A DNA stretch of 5,681 nucleotides, from contig JAJBTS010000086.1 in the NCBI GenBank assembly GCA_020860885.1, forward strand, positions 1-5,681, in the 5' to 3' direction. Both the position numbers and the translations under genes were made by a program. The notes under the pieces were generated by a model. It was not told where the DNA came from. It was given only the letters and a program-made list of their open reading frames with translations, and did not search any database. Positions 1 to 5,681 of the stretch are shown one piece after another (position 1 is the first letter of the stretch; each line of letters begins with the position of its first letter). Origin of the DNA: Bacteroidales bacterium. Lineage in GTDB: Bacteria; Bacteroidota; Bacteroidia; Bacteroidales; Azobacteroidaceae.

Positions 1-1523
1 TAATTACAGCAATAGTCTCCTTAATAGTAGGCGGAGGTATAACGTGGTTTGCGGTCAATTCAATGGCTTCCTCCCGCAGTAAAAAAATAATAGAGGAGGC
101 TGAAAAAGAGGCCGAATCCATAAAGAAAGACAAACTTTTGGAAGTAAAAGAAAAGTTTATCTCGTTGAAAGCCGATTTGGAAAAACAAATTAGTTCCCGT
201 AATTCCAAAATACAATCTCAGGAAGCAAAACTGAAACAGCGTGAGATTGTAGTAAATCAAAAACAAGAAGAATTTCATAAAAAGAAAGGCGAATTAGAGG
301 CTGTCAGGGAAAATTTAGATGCTCAGTTAGATCTTGTTGAAAAGAAAAAACAGGATTTGGATCGTATCCATAAAATGGAAATTGAAAAATTAGAAGCTCT
401 TTCCGGGCTTTCTGCTGAAGAAGCCAAAGAAAGATTGGCTCAATCTCTCAAAGATGAAGCTCAAACCGCTGCTTCTGCTTACATTAATGAAGTAATGGAA
501 GAAGCGAAAATGACAGCTAATAAAGAAGCAAAAAAGATTGTTGTTCAATCGATTCAACGTGTAGCTACTGAAACCGCTATTGAAAATGCAATTACTGTTT
601 TTCATATAGATTCGGATGAAATAAAAGGAAGGATTATTGGTCGTGAAGGGCGAAATATCCGTGCACTCGAAGCAGCCACAGGTATTGAAATTATTGTGGA
701 TGACACTCCTGAAGCGATTATATTGTCAGGTTTTGATCCGGTAAGAAGAGAGGTTGCCCGTTTGGCTTTGCATCAACTGGTACAGGACGGACGTATTCAT
801 CCGGCCCGTATTGAAGAAGTAGTAAATAAAGTACGGAAGCAGGTTGAAGAAGAAATTATAGAAACAGGAAAAAGGACAGCTATTGACTTAGGAATTCATG
901 GCTTGCATCCCGAATTGATTCGTATGATTGGCCGTATGAAATACAGATCTTCTTATGGGCAAAACTTGTTACAACACTCCAGAGAAACAGCAAACCTATG
1001 CGCTGTGATGGCTGCAGAATTAGGCCTAAACCCTAAAAAAGCGAAAAGAGCCGGATTACTGCATGATATAGGTAAAGTGCCTGATGATGAGCCGGAATTG
1101 CCACACGCTATTCTAGGTATGAAATTGGCAGAAAAATACAAAGAAAAAGCCGATATTGTAAATGCTATTGGAGCCCATCATGATGAAACAGAAATGACTA
1201 GTTTATTAGCTCCGATTGTGCAGGTCTGTGATGCCATTTCAGGAGCAAGACCGGGAGCAAGACGCGAAATAGTGGAAGCTTACATTAAAAGATTAAATGA
1301 TCTGGAACAATTGGCTTTATCTTATCCTGGAGTAGTAAAAACCTATGCTATTCAGGCGGGTCGCGAGTTGCGTGTCATTGTGGGTGCAGAGAAGATCAAT
1401 GATGTGGAAACGGAAAGCCTATCTAATGAGATAGCGAAAAAAATACAGGATGAGATGACTTATCCCGGACAAGTTAAAATTACAGTTATAAGAGAAACAA
1501 GAGCGGTTGCTTTTGCAAAATAA
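1..1523 (+). CDS. rny: Ribonuclease Y, 5'-partial (start lies left of the window)
   Basis: RNase Y is a membrane-anchored endoribonuclease that starts decay of many mRNAs. The frame is open from base 3, and about 20 codons precede the first in-frame ATG at 63. They encode a hydrophobic glycine-containing stretch ([12 protein letters not shown], then TWFAV) that matches the N-terminal transmembrane anchor of the family, so the ATG at 63 is an internal Met and the true start is upstream. About 506 residues are visible, and the family is usually near 510-520, so only a few residues are missing. After the anchor comes a long charged coiled coil (roughly bases 90-560), a KH RNA-binding domain with [10 protein letters not shown] at 627-656, and an HD hydrolase domain with LLHDIGK (His-Asp at 1062-1067) and AHHDE (1173-1187) as metal ligands. 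The C-terminus ends in AVAFAK, followed by tandem TAA stops at 1521 and 1524. The protein is very close to Bacteroides-type RNase Y, with no frameshift or missing key residue. Confidence 0.97.
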   Translation, partial: ITAIVSLIVGGGITWFAVNSMASSRSKKIIEEAEKEAESIKKDKLLEVKEKFISLKADLEKQISSRNSKIQSQEAKLKQREIVVNQKQEEFHKKKGELEAVRENLDAQLDLVEKKKQDLDRIHKMEIEKLEALSGLSAEEAKERLAQSLKDEAQTAASAYINEVMEEAKMTANKEAKKIVVQSIQRVATETAIENAITVFHIDSDEIKGRIIGREGRNIRALEAATGIEIIVDDTPEAIILSGFDPVRREVARLALHQLVQDGRIHPARIEEVVNKVRKQVEEEIIETGKRTAIDLGIHGLHPELIRMIGRMKYRSSYGQNLLQHSRETANLCAVMAAELGLNPKKAKRAGLLHDIGKVPDDEPELPHAILGMKLAEKYKEKADIVNAIGAHHDETEMTSLLAPIVQVCDAISGARPGARREIVEAYIKRLNDLEQLALSYPGVVKTYAIQAGRELRVIVGAEKINDVETESLSNEIAKKIQDEMTYPGQVKITVIRETRAVAFAK

Positions 1524-1531
1524 TAAATCCG

Positions 1532-1601
1532 ATGAAGAAATGATGAGAAGGAAAGATTTTCATTAAGGCTTTCCTGGCATCATTTCTTCATTCTTTCATT
1601 T
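1532..1601 (+). terminator. Long imperfect hairpin after rny, probable terminator
   Basis: In the 83-nt spacer between rny and hisH, bases 1532-1545 pair perfectly with 1578-1591 (14 bp). A small internal loop (AGA against GG) follows, then 1549-1555 pairs with 1569-1575 (7 bp), closing a 13-nt loop. A pyrimidine-rich run (TTCTTTCATTT) follows the stem. The pairing is seen directly. The terminator role is inferred from position (end of rny, before the his cluster) and the T-rich tail. The tail is not a clean T-tract, so attenuation, an RNA-stability element or a palindromic repeat are alternatives. No Bacteroidetes-type promoter (TTTG and TAnnTTTG) could be found in this spacer. Confidence 0.55.
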
Positions 1602-1606
1602 AAAAT

Positions 1607-2197
1607 ATGTCAGTTGTAATAATAGATTATAATGCAGGGAATATTTATTCTGTAGTTCATGCTTTAAGGAGGCTCGGAATAAATCCTGTAGTAACAGCAG
1701 ATAAAGAAACCATCTTATCTGCAGATAAAATTATATTTCCGGGAGTAGGTGAGAGTAAAACAACTATGGATCATTTACGCTCTAAAAACTTAGATCAATT
1801 GTTAATTGGGGTAAAACAGCCTTTACTCGGTATTTGTTTGGGCATGCAACTGATGTGTAAGTTTTCCGAAGAAGGAGGTACGGAATGCTTAGGTATATTT
1901 GATGTGCCGGTAATGAAATTTCGTCCGGAGAAACATGCAGATAAGATTCCCCATATGGGATGGAATACATTAATGAATTTAAAGAGTGATCTTTATAAGG
2001 GGCTAGCTGAAAATGAGTCCGTTTATTTTGTTCATAGCTATTATGTTCCATTAACGGAGTATACGATTGCAGAAACATCGTATATTCAGAATTTTAGTGC
2101 ATCTTTACAAAAAGATAATTTTTATGCAACACAATTCCATCCGGAGAAGAGTGGGAAGATAGGAGAAGTAATATTAAAGAATTTTCTCGAACTTTAA
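1607..2197 (+). CDS. hisH: Imidazole glycerol phosphate synthase, glutaminase subunit HisH
   Basis: HisH hydrolyses glutamine and passes the ammonia to HisF, the cyclase, within the cytoplasmic HisH-HisF complex of histidine biosynthesis. The 196-residue length is normal for this class I glutamine amidotransferase. It begins with the family-typical VVIIDYNAGN. The oxyanion-strand motif PGVG is at residues 45-48, the nucleophile Cys77 sits in GICLGMQ, and His178 and Glu180 complete the triad in FHPEKSG. Lys181 corresponds to the interface lysine that contacts HisF Asp98 in the T. maritima complex. The ATG at 1607 is chosen because translation from it starts exactly at the conserved beta strand; an A/T-rich stretch and no Shine-Dalgarno precede it, as usual in Bacteroidetes. 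It is the first gene of the his cluster here and ends 11 nt before the next gene. HisF, its partner, is two genes downstream. Confidence 0.97.
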   Translation: MSVVIIDYNAGNIYSVVHALRRLGINPVVTADKETILSADKIIFPGVGESKTTMDHLRSKNLDQLLIGVKQPLLGICLGMQLMCKFSEEGGTECLGIFDVPVMKFRPEKHADKIPHMGWNTLMNLKSDLYKGLAENESVYFVHSYYVPLTEYTIAETSYIQNFSASLQKDNFYATQFHPEKSGKIGEVILKNFLEL

Positions 2198-2208
2198 AAG
2201 ATTTTGTC

Positions 2209-2676
2209 ATGAATTACGATGATTTGAAAGCTCTTGATGAATTAAGAAAAAACGGAGCCATAACAGAAGAAGAGTATCAGGCTGAGAAACAGAAGATACT
2301 GAATCAAATACATAGTCAGTCGGCAAAAAAACCTTTATTTGGTATGTCGGAAAATTCTTATATCGCATTGATGCACCTGTCTCAATTTGCCGGTTATCTT
2401 ATTCCTTTTTTGGGATTTATAGCTCCGGTTGTATTATGGTTGCTGAATAAGGATGAAAATATTAAAGTAGATAGGAACGGAAAAAATATTATCAATTTTA
2501 TGTTGAGTTGGTTGATCTATTTTATCTGTGCAGGAATTTTAGTTTTCCTGCTTATTGGTATTCCAATAGCTATTGCTTTAGGTATTATGCAAATTGTTTT
2601 TATAATTATGGCTGCTTTGAAAGCTATGGACGGAGAGTATTGGAAATATCCACTTTCTTTAACAATTCTAAAATGA
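2209..2676 (+). CDS. SHOCT-like / DUF4870-type small membrane protein
   Basis: This 155-residue protein has unknown function. Residues 6-32 ([18 protein letters not shown], then QAEKQKIL) resemble the SHOCT short helical motif found at protein ends. A short linker leads to a membrane domain with hydrophobic segments at about 52-79, 97-117 and 118-137. The order ([12 protein letters not shown], then [12 protein letters not shown], then [11 protein letters not shown], and a C-terminal WKYPLSL) fits my recollection of DUF4870, a Tic20-like family of small membrane proteins. No signal peptide is evident, and the soluble N-terminus is probably cytoplasmic. It lies between hisH and hisA in the same orientation; its TGA stop overlaps the hisA ATG as ATGA (2673-2676), suggesting shared transcription and translational coupling. 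A link to histidine metabolism cannot be read from the protein itself. The coding region is intact. Existence is very likely; the family assignment is less certain and rests on pattern memory only. Confidence 0.88.
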   Translation: MNYDDLKALDELRKNGAITEEEYQAEKQKILNQIHSQSAKKPLFGMSENSYIALMHLSQFAGYLIPFLGFIAPVVLWLLNKDENIKVDRNGKNIINFMLSWLIYFICAGILVFLLIGIPIAIALGIMQIVFIIMAALKAMDGEYWKYPLSLTILK

Positions 2677-3404
2677 TAGAAATAATTCCGGCTATAGACA
2701 TTATCAATGGAAAAGCCGTTCGCTTGTCTCAGGGAGACTATAACCAGAAAAAGGTATATAACGAAGATCCTTTGGAAGTTGCTAAGATGTTTGAAGATCA
2801 TGGAATCAGACGTCTTCATATGGTGGATTTAGATGGAGCAAAAGCTCATCGCATCATTAACTACCGGATTTTAGAAAAAGTGGCTTCCCGTACATCATTA
2901 ATTATAGATTTTGGAGGAGGATTAAAATCAGATGCTGATCTGGAGATCGCTTTTGAGAGTGGAGCACAGATGGTAACCGGAGGAAGTATTGCTGTTAAGA
3001 ATCCACAAATCTTCCAGCGATGGATTGATAAATTTGGCGGTAACTCAATTATATTAGGAGCCGATTGTAGAAATGGAAAAATAGCGGTTGCCGGTTGGAC
3101 TGAAGAAACGGACGAAGATGTCATTCCCTTTATTCATTCCTGGAGAAAATGTGGTATAAATAAGGTAATCTGTACAGATATAAGTAAAGACGGAATGTTA
3201 GAAGGACCAAATATTCAACTTTACAAAGAAATCAGAAAAGAAGACCCCGGCCTTTACCTGATTGCAAGTGGCGGAGTATCCGGCATACAAGATGTTGAAC
3301 TCTTGGAAGAAGCAAGGATTCCGGCTGTTATTATTGGGAAAGCTATATATGAAGGACGGATTCAACTCAAAGAATTATTGAAATACATAGAAAATCAAGA
3401 TTAA
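2673..3404 (+). CDS. hisA: ProFAR isomerase HisA
   Basis: HisA is the cytoplasmic (beta-alpha)8-barrel enzyme that isomerises ProFAR to PRFAR, the substrate of HisH-HisF. From the ATG at 2673 the product has 243 residues, the usual family length. It starts [18 protein letters not shown], with catalytic Asp9 on strand 1. The second catalytic acid is Asp131 in GADCRNGK. Phosphate-binding and barrel motifs are VDLDGA (51-56), DFGGGLKS (79-86), TGGS (102-105), TDISKDG (168-174) and the late ASGGVS. The frame is open back to an ATG at 2508, but those extra 55 codons lie wholly inside the preceding membrane protein gene, have no HisA similarity, and would push the barrel's first strand away from the N-terminus. 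The start at 2673 is therefore preferred. It overlaps the upstream stop by 4 nt (ATGA), and hisF begins 1 nt after its stop. Confidence 0.97.
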   Translation: MIEIIPAIDIINGKAVRLSQGDYNQKKVYNEDPLEVAKMFEDHGIRRLHMVDLDGAKAHRIINYRILEKVASRTSLIIDFGGGLKSDADLEIAFESGAQMVTGGSIAVKNPQIFQRWIDKFGGNSIILGADCRNGKIAVAGWTEETDEDVIPFIHSWRKCGINKVICTDISKDGMLEGPNIQLYKEIRKEDPGLYLIASGGVSGIQDVELLEEARIPAVIIGKAIYEGRIQLKELLKYIENQD

Positions 3405-3405
3405 T

Positions 3406-4158
3406 ATGTTAGCAAAAAGAATTATACCTTGCTTAGACGTAAAAGATGGTAAAACTGTAAAAGGAATTAATTTTGTCAACTTCCGTGATGCAGGAGATCC
3501 TGTAGAATTAGGCAGGCAATACAGCGAAAAAGGTGCCGATGAATTGGTCTATCTGGATATTACAGCTTCTCATGAAGGACGGAAAACTTTTCTTGATTTG
3601 GTTAAGAGTGTTGCTGCAAACTTAAATATTCCCTTTACGGTAGGGGGAGGAATTAATGAATTAAAAGATGTAGATAAATTATTGAATGCAGGAGCAGATA
3701 AAATATCTATAAATTCATCTGCAATTCGTAATCCTAGACTGATAGAGGAAATAGCAGGCAATTTTGGTTCTCAAGTCTGTGTCACTGCTATTGATGCAGA
3801 TTTTATGGATGGTAAATGGATCTGCTTCTTAAATGGCGGACGTATTCCTACGGATAAAGAATTATTTAGTTGGGCAAAAGAAGCCGAAAATCGTGGTGCC
3901 GGGGAAATATTATTTACTTCTATGGCTCATGACGGTGTTAAAACCGGATACGCTAATGAAGCATTAGCACAGCTATCGGAAACACTTACAATTCCTATCA
4001 TTGCTTCCGGAGGAGCTGGAGCAAAAGAACATTTCAAAGATGTATTTGTTGAAGGAAAAGCAGATGCTGCATTAGCAGCCAGTGTCTTCCATTTTGGTGA
4101 AATTGATATAAAAGAACTAAAAGATTATCTTAAGAGAGAGAATATAGCGGTTCGATAA
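3406..4158 (+). CDS. hisF: Imidazole glycerol phosphate synthase, cyclase subunit HisF
   Basis: HisF is the cyclase barrel that uses ammonia from HisH to turn PRFAR into imidazole-glycerol phosphate and AICAR, the latter feeding purine synthesis. The 250-residue protein starts [16 protein letters not shown]. Without gaps, its numbering matches the T. maritima enzyme as I recall it: catalytic Asp11 and Asp130 (AIDADF), gate residues Arg5, Glu46, Lys99 and Glu167, and Asp98 at the HisH interface. Phosphate-binding glycines are in VGGGI (79-83) and ASGGAGA. One mild difference is TSMAHDG at 171-177, where many HisF proteins have TSMDRDG; the second acid, Asp176, is kept, so activity is expected. 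The ATG lies 1 nt after the hisA stop, with no Shine-Dalgarno, implying one transcript and probably translational coupling. The stop is 28 nt before hisIE. Confidence 0.97.
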   Translation: MLAKRIIPCLDVKDGKTVKGINFVNFRDAGDPVELGRQYSEKGADELVYLDITASHEGRKTFLDLVKSVAANLNIPFTVGGGINELKDVDKLLNAGADKISINSSAIRNPRLIEEIAGNFGSQVCVTAIDADFMDGKWICFLNGGRIPTDKELFSWAKEAENRGAGEILFTSMAHDGVKTGYANEALAQLSETLTIPIIASGGAGAKEHFKDVFVEGKADAALAASVFHFGEIDIKELKDYLKRENIAVR

Positions 4159-4186
4159 CAAATGAATAAAATAAAGATAAATTTAT

Positions 4187-4780
4187 ATGAAACTGGATTT
4201 TAATAAATTAGGAGGCTTGATTCCTGCAATTATTCAAGATGATAAGACTAATAAAGTTCTGATGCTGGGATTTATGAATGAGGAAGCATTAAATAAGACT
4301 ATGGAAACCTGTAGGGTTACTTTTTTTAGTCGTACGAAAAATCGTTTATGGACAAAAGGAGAGGAGAGCGGTAATTTTTTAGAAGTAGTTTCTATGAGTG
4401 AAGATTGTGATAAAGACACTTTATTGATTAAAGTAAATCCATTAGGTCCTGTTTGCCATACAGGTTCCGATACTTGCTTTAATGAAAAAAATGAAGAACA
4501 TATCATGTTTCTAAAATATCTTCAGGATTTTATTATTCGCCGGAGACAGGAAATGCCGGAAGGTTCTTATACTACTTCACTTTTTAATAAAGGAATTGGA
4601 CGTATGGCACAGAAAGTAGGCGAAGAAGCTGTCGAAACAGTAATAGAAGCTATGGATGGAAACGATGAACGTCTTCTGTACGAAGGATCTGATCTTTTAT
4701 ATCACTTAATTGTATTATTAACCTACAAAGGATATCGAATAGAAGATTTAGCGAAGGAATTAATGAAAAGACACGAATAA
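4187..4780 (+). CDS. hisIE: Bifunctional HisIE: PR-AMP cyclohydrolase and PR-ATP pyrophosphatase
   Basis: This fused enzyme catalyses steps 2 and 3 of histidine synthesis: the C-terminal HisE part removes pyrophosphate from PR-ATP, and the N-terminal HisI part opens the purine ring of PR-AMP to give ProFAR, the substrate of HisA. The 197-residue length is typical of the fusion. The HisI domain (about 1-100) carries FFSRTKNRLWTKGEESGNF (46-64), the metal-binding DCDKDTLL (73-80) and the cysteines of PVCHTGSDTCF (Cys90, Cys97), which with Cys74 are the expected zinc ligands. The HisE domain (about 106-197) has GRMAQKVGEEAVE (138-150) and EGSDLLYH (166-173), the helical acidic metal and pyrophosphate motifs. 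Both halves look intact. The ATG at 4187 follows an A/T-rich 28-nt gap after hisF and gives the expected N-terminus; no in-frame upstream ATG is needed. It is the last his gene here. Confidence 0.97.
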   Translation: MKLDFNKLGGLIPAIIQDDKTNKVLMLGFMNEEALNKTMETCRVTFFSRTKNRLWTKGEESGNFLEVVSMSEDCDKDTLLIKVNPLGPVCHTGSDTCFNEKNEEHIMFLKYLQDFIIRRRQEMPEGSYTTSLFNKGIGRMAQKVGEEAVETVIEAMDGNDERLLYEGSDLLYHLIVLLTYKGYRIEDLAKELMKRHE

Positions 4781-4787
4781 TAAAATA

Positions 4788-4860
4788 AGAAACGAAATAT
4801 TAGAATGAAGGAATAATCCTTGAGGTAATTATTTGGTTTCTGGTTTCCAATTTTAATTTA
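4788..4860 (+). terminator. Long imperfect hairpin after hisIE, probable terminator
   Basis: In the 86-nt spacer between hisIE and ftsE, bases 4788-4802 pair with 4826-4841 (14 pairs, one G-G mismatch, one bulged T at 4829). Inside it, after a small internal loop, AAGGA (4808-4812) pairs with TCCTT (4817-4821) around an ATAA loop. A T-rich stretch (4843-4860) follows. The pairing is seen directly. The role as terminator of the his cluster is inferred from position; the T-run is interrupted and the short distance to ftsE leaves readthrough or an mRNA-stability role possible. Its build, with a purine-rich left arm and pyrimidine-rich right arm, resembles the hairpin at 1532-1591. Confidence 0.5.
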
Positions 4861-4866
4861 AAAGCT

Positions 4867-5547
4867 GTGGGAGAGATATTAATTGATTATAGGAATGTTG
4901 AAATAAGTAGAGGAGAAAATGTTATTCTACAAAATATTACTTTTCAACAAGAGAAAGGAGAGTTTCTTTATATTATCGGTAAAGTAGGATCGGGCAAAAG
5001 CACGCTTCTTAAAACTTTATATGCTGAGATGCCTATTGATAAAGGAGAAGCATTTATCCTGGATTATAATCTCCGTAAAATAAAAGAAAAACATATTCCT
5101 ATGCTAAGAAGAAAAGTGGGAATTGTTTTTCAGGATTTTAAGCTCCTTACAGACCGTTCTGTAAATAAAAACCTGGAATTCGTCTTAAAAGCTACCGGCT
5201 GGAAAGATAACGATGCCATTAACGAACGAATTATTGAAGTACTGGATGAAGTAGGAATGACAAAGAAAGGTTATAAAATGCCTTATCAGTTATCGGGAGG
5301 AGAACAGCAACGAATTGTTATTGCACGGGCATTGTTGAATTCACCGGAGATAATACTGGCTGATGAACCTACTGGAAATCTTGATTCTGATTCAGGCCAT
5401 AAAATAGTTCAGTTGTTACACGAAATCTGCGGACAAGGAACGGCAGTTATTATGACCACACATAATTATCAATTGGTAAGTGATTTTCCTTCAAAAGTAA
5501 AAAGATGTCACAAAGGAGAATTCTGTGACTGTGAAAATGATTTTTAA
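4867..5547 (+). CDS. ftsE: FtsE-type cell-division ABC transporter ATPase
   Basis: FtsE is the cytoplasmic ATPase that works with the membrane protein FtsX to couple ATP hydrolysis to peptidoglycan hydrolase control at the division site. This 226-residue protein has every ABC motif: Walker [10 protein letters not shown] (38-46), Q-loop Gln89 in VFQDFKLL, signature LSGGEQQR (142-149), Walker B ILADE (163-167) with catalytic Glu167, D-loop NLD (171-173) and switch His199. [13 protein letters not shown] and DEPTGNLD are typical of FtsE and distinguish it moderately from LolD or MacB ATPases. The GTG at 4867 is taken as start because no in-frame ATG occurs before the Walker A motif and the alignment-like [13 protein letters not shown] opening fits relatives. 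The C-terminal tail is rich in cysteine (CHKGEFCDC, 214-222), which is unusual. No ftsX is visible; in Bacteroidetes it is often unlinked as I recall, so the partner is inferred. Confidence 0.9.
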   Translation: MGEILIDYRNVEISRGENVILQNITFQQEKGEFLYIIGKVGSGKSTLLKTLYAEMPIDKGEAFILDYNLRKIKEKHIPMLRRKVGIVFQDFKLLTDRSVNKNLEFVLKATGWKDNDAINERIIEVLDEVGMTKKGYKMPYQLSGGEQQRIVIARALLNSPEIILADEPTGNLDSDSGHKIVQLLHEICGQGTAVIMTTHNYQLVSDFPSKVKRCHKGEFCDCENDF

Positions 5548-5681
5548 GATTTTGCTGATAGCCCTTCAAAGACTGTTACTGGGCATGGATGTACAGAACC
5601 AAAGCTATTTGTAAGGATGGACAGACTGAAAGATTTCCTGTGTTTGACCTTGGAACAGAACTGTACTAGGAGTGGGTGAGG
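5548..5681. other. Unassigned right end with atypical composition
   Basis: No recognisable gene. The 134 nt after ftsE are about 44% GC, higher than the AT-rich spacers elsewhere in the window. They contain no CpG dinucleotide and about 16 TpG. The frame continuing from ftsE past its TAA stays open for 43 codons to a TGA at 5677, and one minus-strand frame is open for 45 codons from the right edge to a stop at 5546-5544. Neither gives a product I recognise, and the minus frame shows no ATG. It could be the edge of a convergent gene, non-coding DNA, or foreign sequence joined in assembly. Confidence 0.5.

Noticed and set aside
1540..1566. Mini-ORF MMRRKDFH in the spacer before hisH, as a possible histidine leader peptide
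   Set aside because: It has only one His codon, no His run, and lies within the left arm and loop of the hairpin; too weak for a his attenuator leader.
1782..2078. Minus-strand ORF opposite hisH (and similar minus-strand ORFs opposite rny, hisA, hisF and hisIE)
   Set aside because: All lie inside well-supported + strand genes, have no recognisable domains, and read as antisense shadows of conserved codons.
2508..2672. N-terminal 55-codon extension of the hisA frame
   Set aside because: It lies inside the membrane protein gene in another frame, has no HisA similarity, and the conserved HisA N-terminus starts exactly at the ATG at 2673.
4162..4203. Thirteen-codon ORF MNKIKINLYETGF overlapping the hisIE start
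   Set aside because: Very short, A/T-driven, out of frame with hisIE and with no recognisable motif; expected by chance in such AT-rich spacer.
4826..4836. Possible Bacteroidetes -7 promoter element (TATTTG) before ftsE
   Set aside because: The spacing does not fit TAnnTTTG, there is no matching TTTG about 20 nt upstream, and the bases lie in the right arm of the hairpin.
5548..5679. Readthrough extension of FtsE by 43 codons after its TAA
   Set aside because: The open stretch has about a one-in-ten chance of arising randomly at this GC; its translation shows no ABC-family similarity and the composition changes there.

Overview
The window looks like a chromosomal housekeeping segment of a low-GC Bacteroidota, most likely Bacteroidales. 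The evidence is a Bacteroides-like RNase Y, a fused hisIE, an FtsE-type ATPase of the Bacteroidales kind, A/T-rich regions instead of Shine-Dalgarno sequences ahead of the starts, and an AT-rich composition with even more AT-rich spacers. Genus cannot be fixed from this sequence. All recognisable genes are on the + strand.

Layout: (1) rny (RNase Y) runs in from the left edge. Its start is outside the window, and the reading frame is open from base 3 and encodes the membrane anchor. (2) An 83-nt spacer holds a long imperfect hairpin. (3) A late-histidine-pathway cluster follows: hisH, a small SHOCT/DUF4870-type membrane protein gene, hisA, hisF and hisIE, tightly packed with one 4-nt overlap and one 1-nt gap. 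(4) An 86-nt spacer holds a second long imperfect hairpin. (5) ftsE, an ABC ATPase gene, probably begins with GTG. (6) The last 134 nt hold no recognisable gene and differ in composition: about 44% GC, no CpG at all, many TpG.

HisIE carries out two early steps (PR-ATP to PR-AMP, then ring opening to ProFAR), HisA isomerises ProFAR to PRFAR, and HisH-HisF convert PRFAR with glutamine-derived ammonia to imidazole-glycerol phosphate and AICAR. The first enzyme (HisG) and the later ones (HisB, HisC, HisD) are not in the window. HisF and HisH keep the catalytic, gate and interface residues known from the Thermotoga maritima pair. The membrane protein gene between hisH and hisA is the one non-histidine member and is probably translationally coupled to hisA.

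I see no mobile element, CRISPR array, RNA gene or clearly novel multi-gene system. The points most worth a second look are the membrane gene inside the his cluster, the pair of hairpins bracketing it, and the compositionally foreign right end, which may be an assembly chimera.
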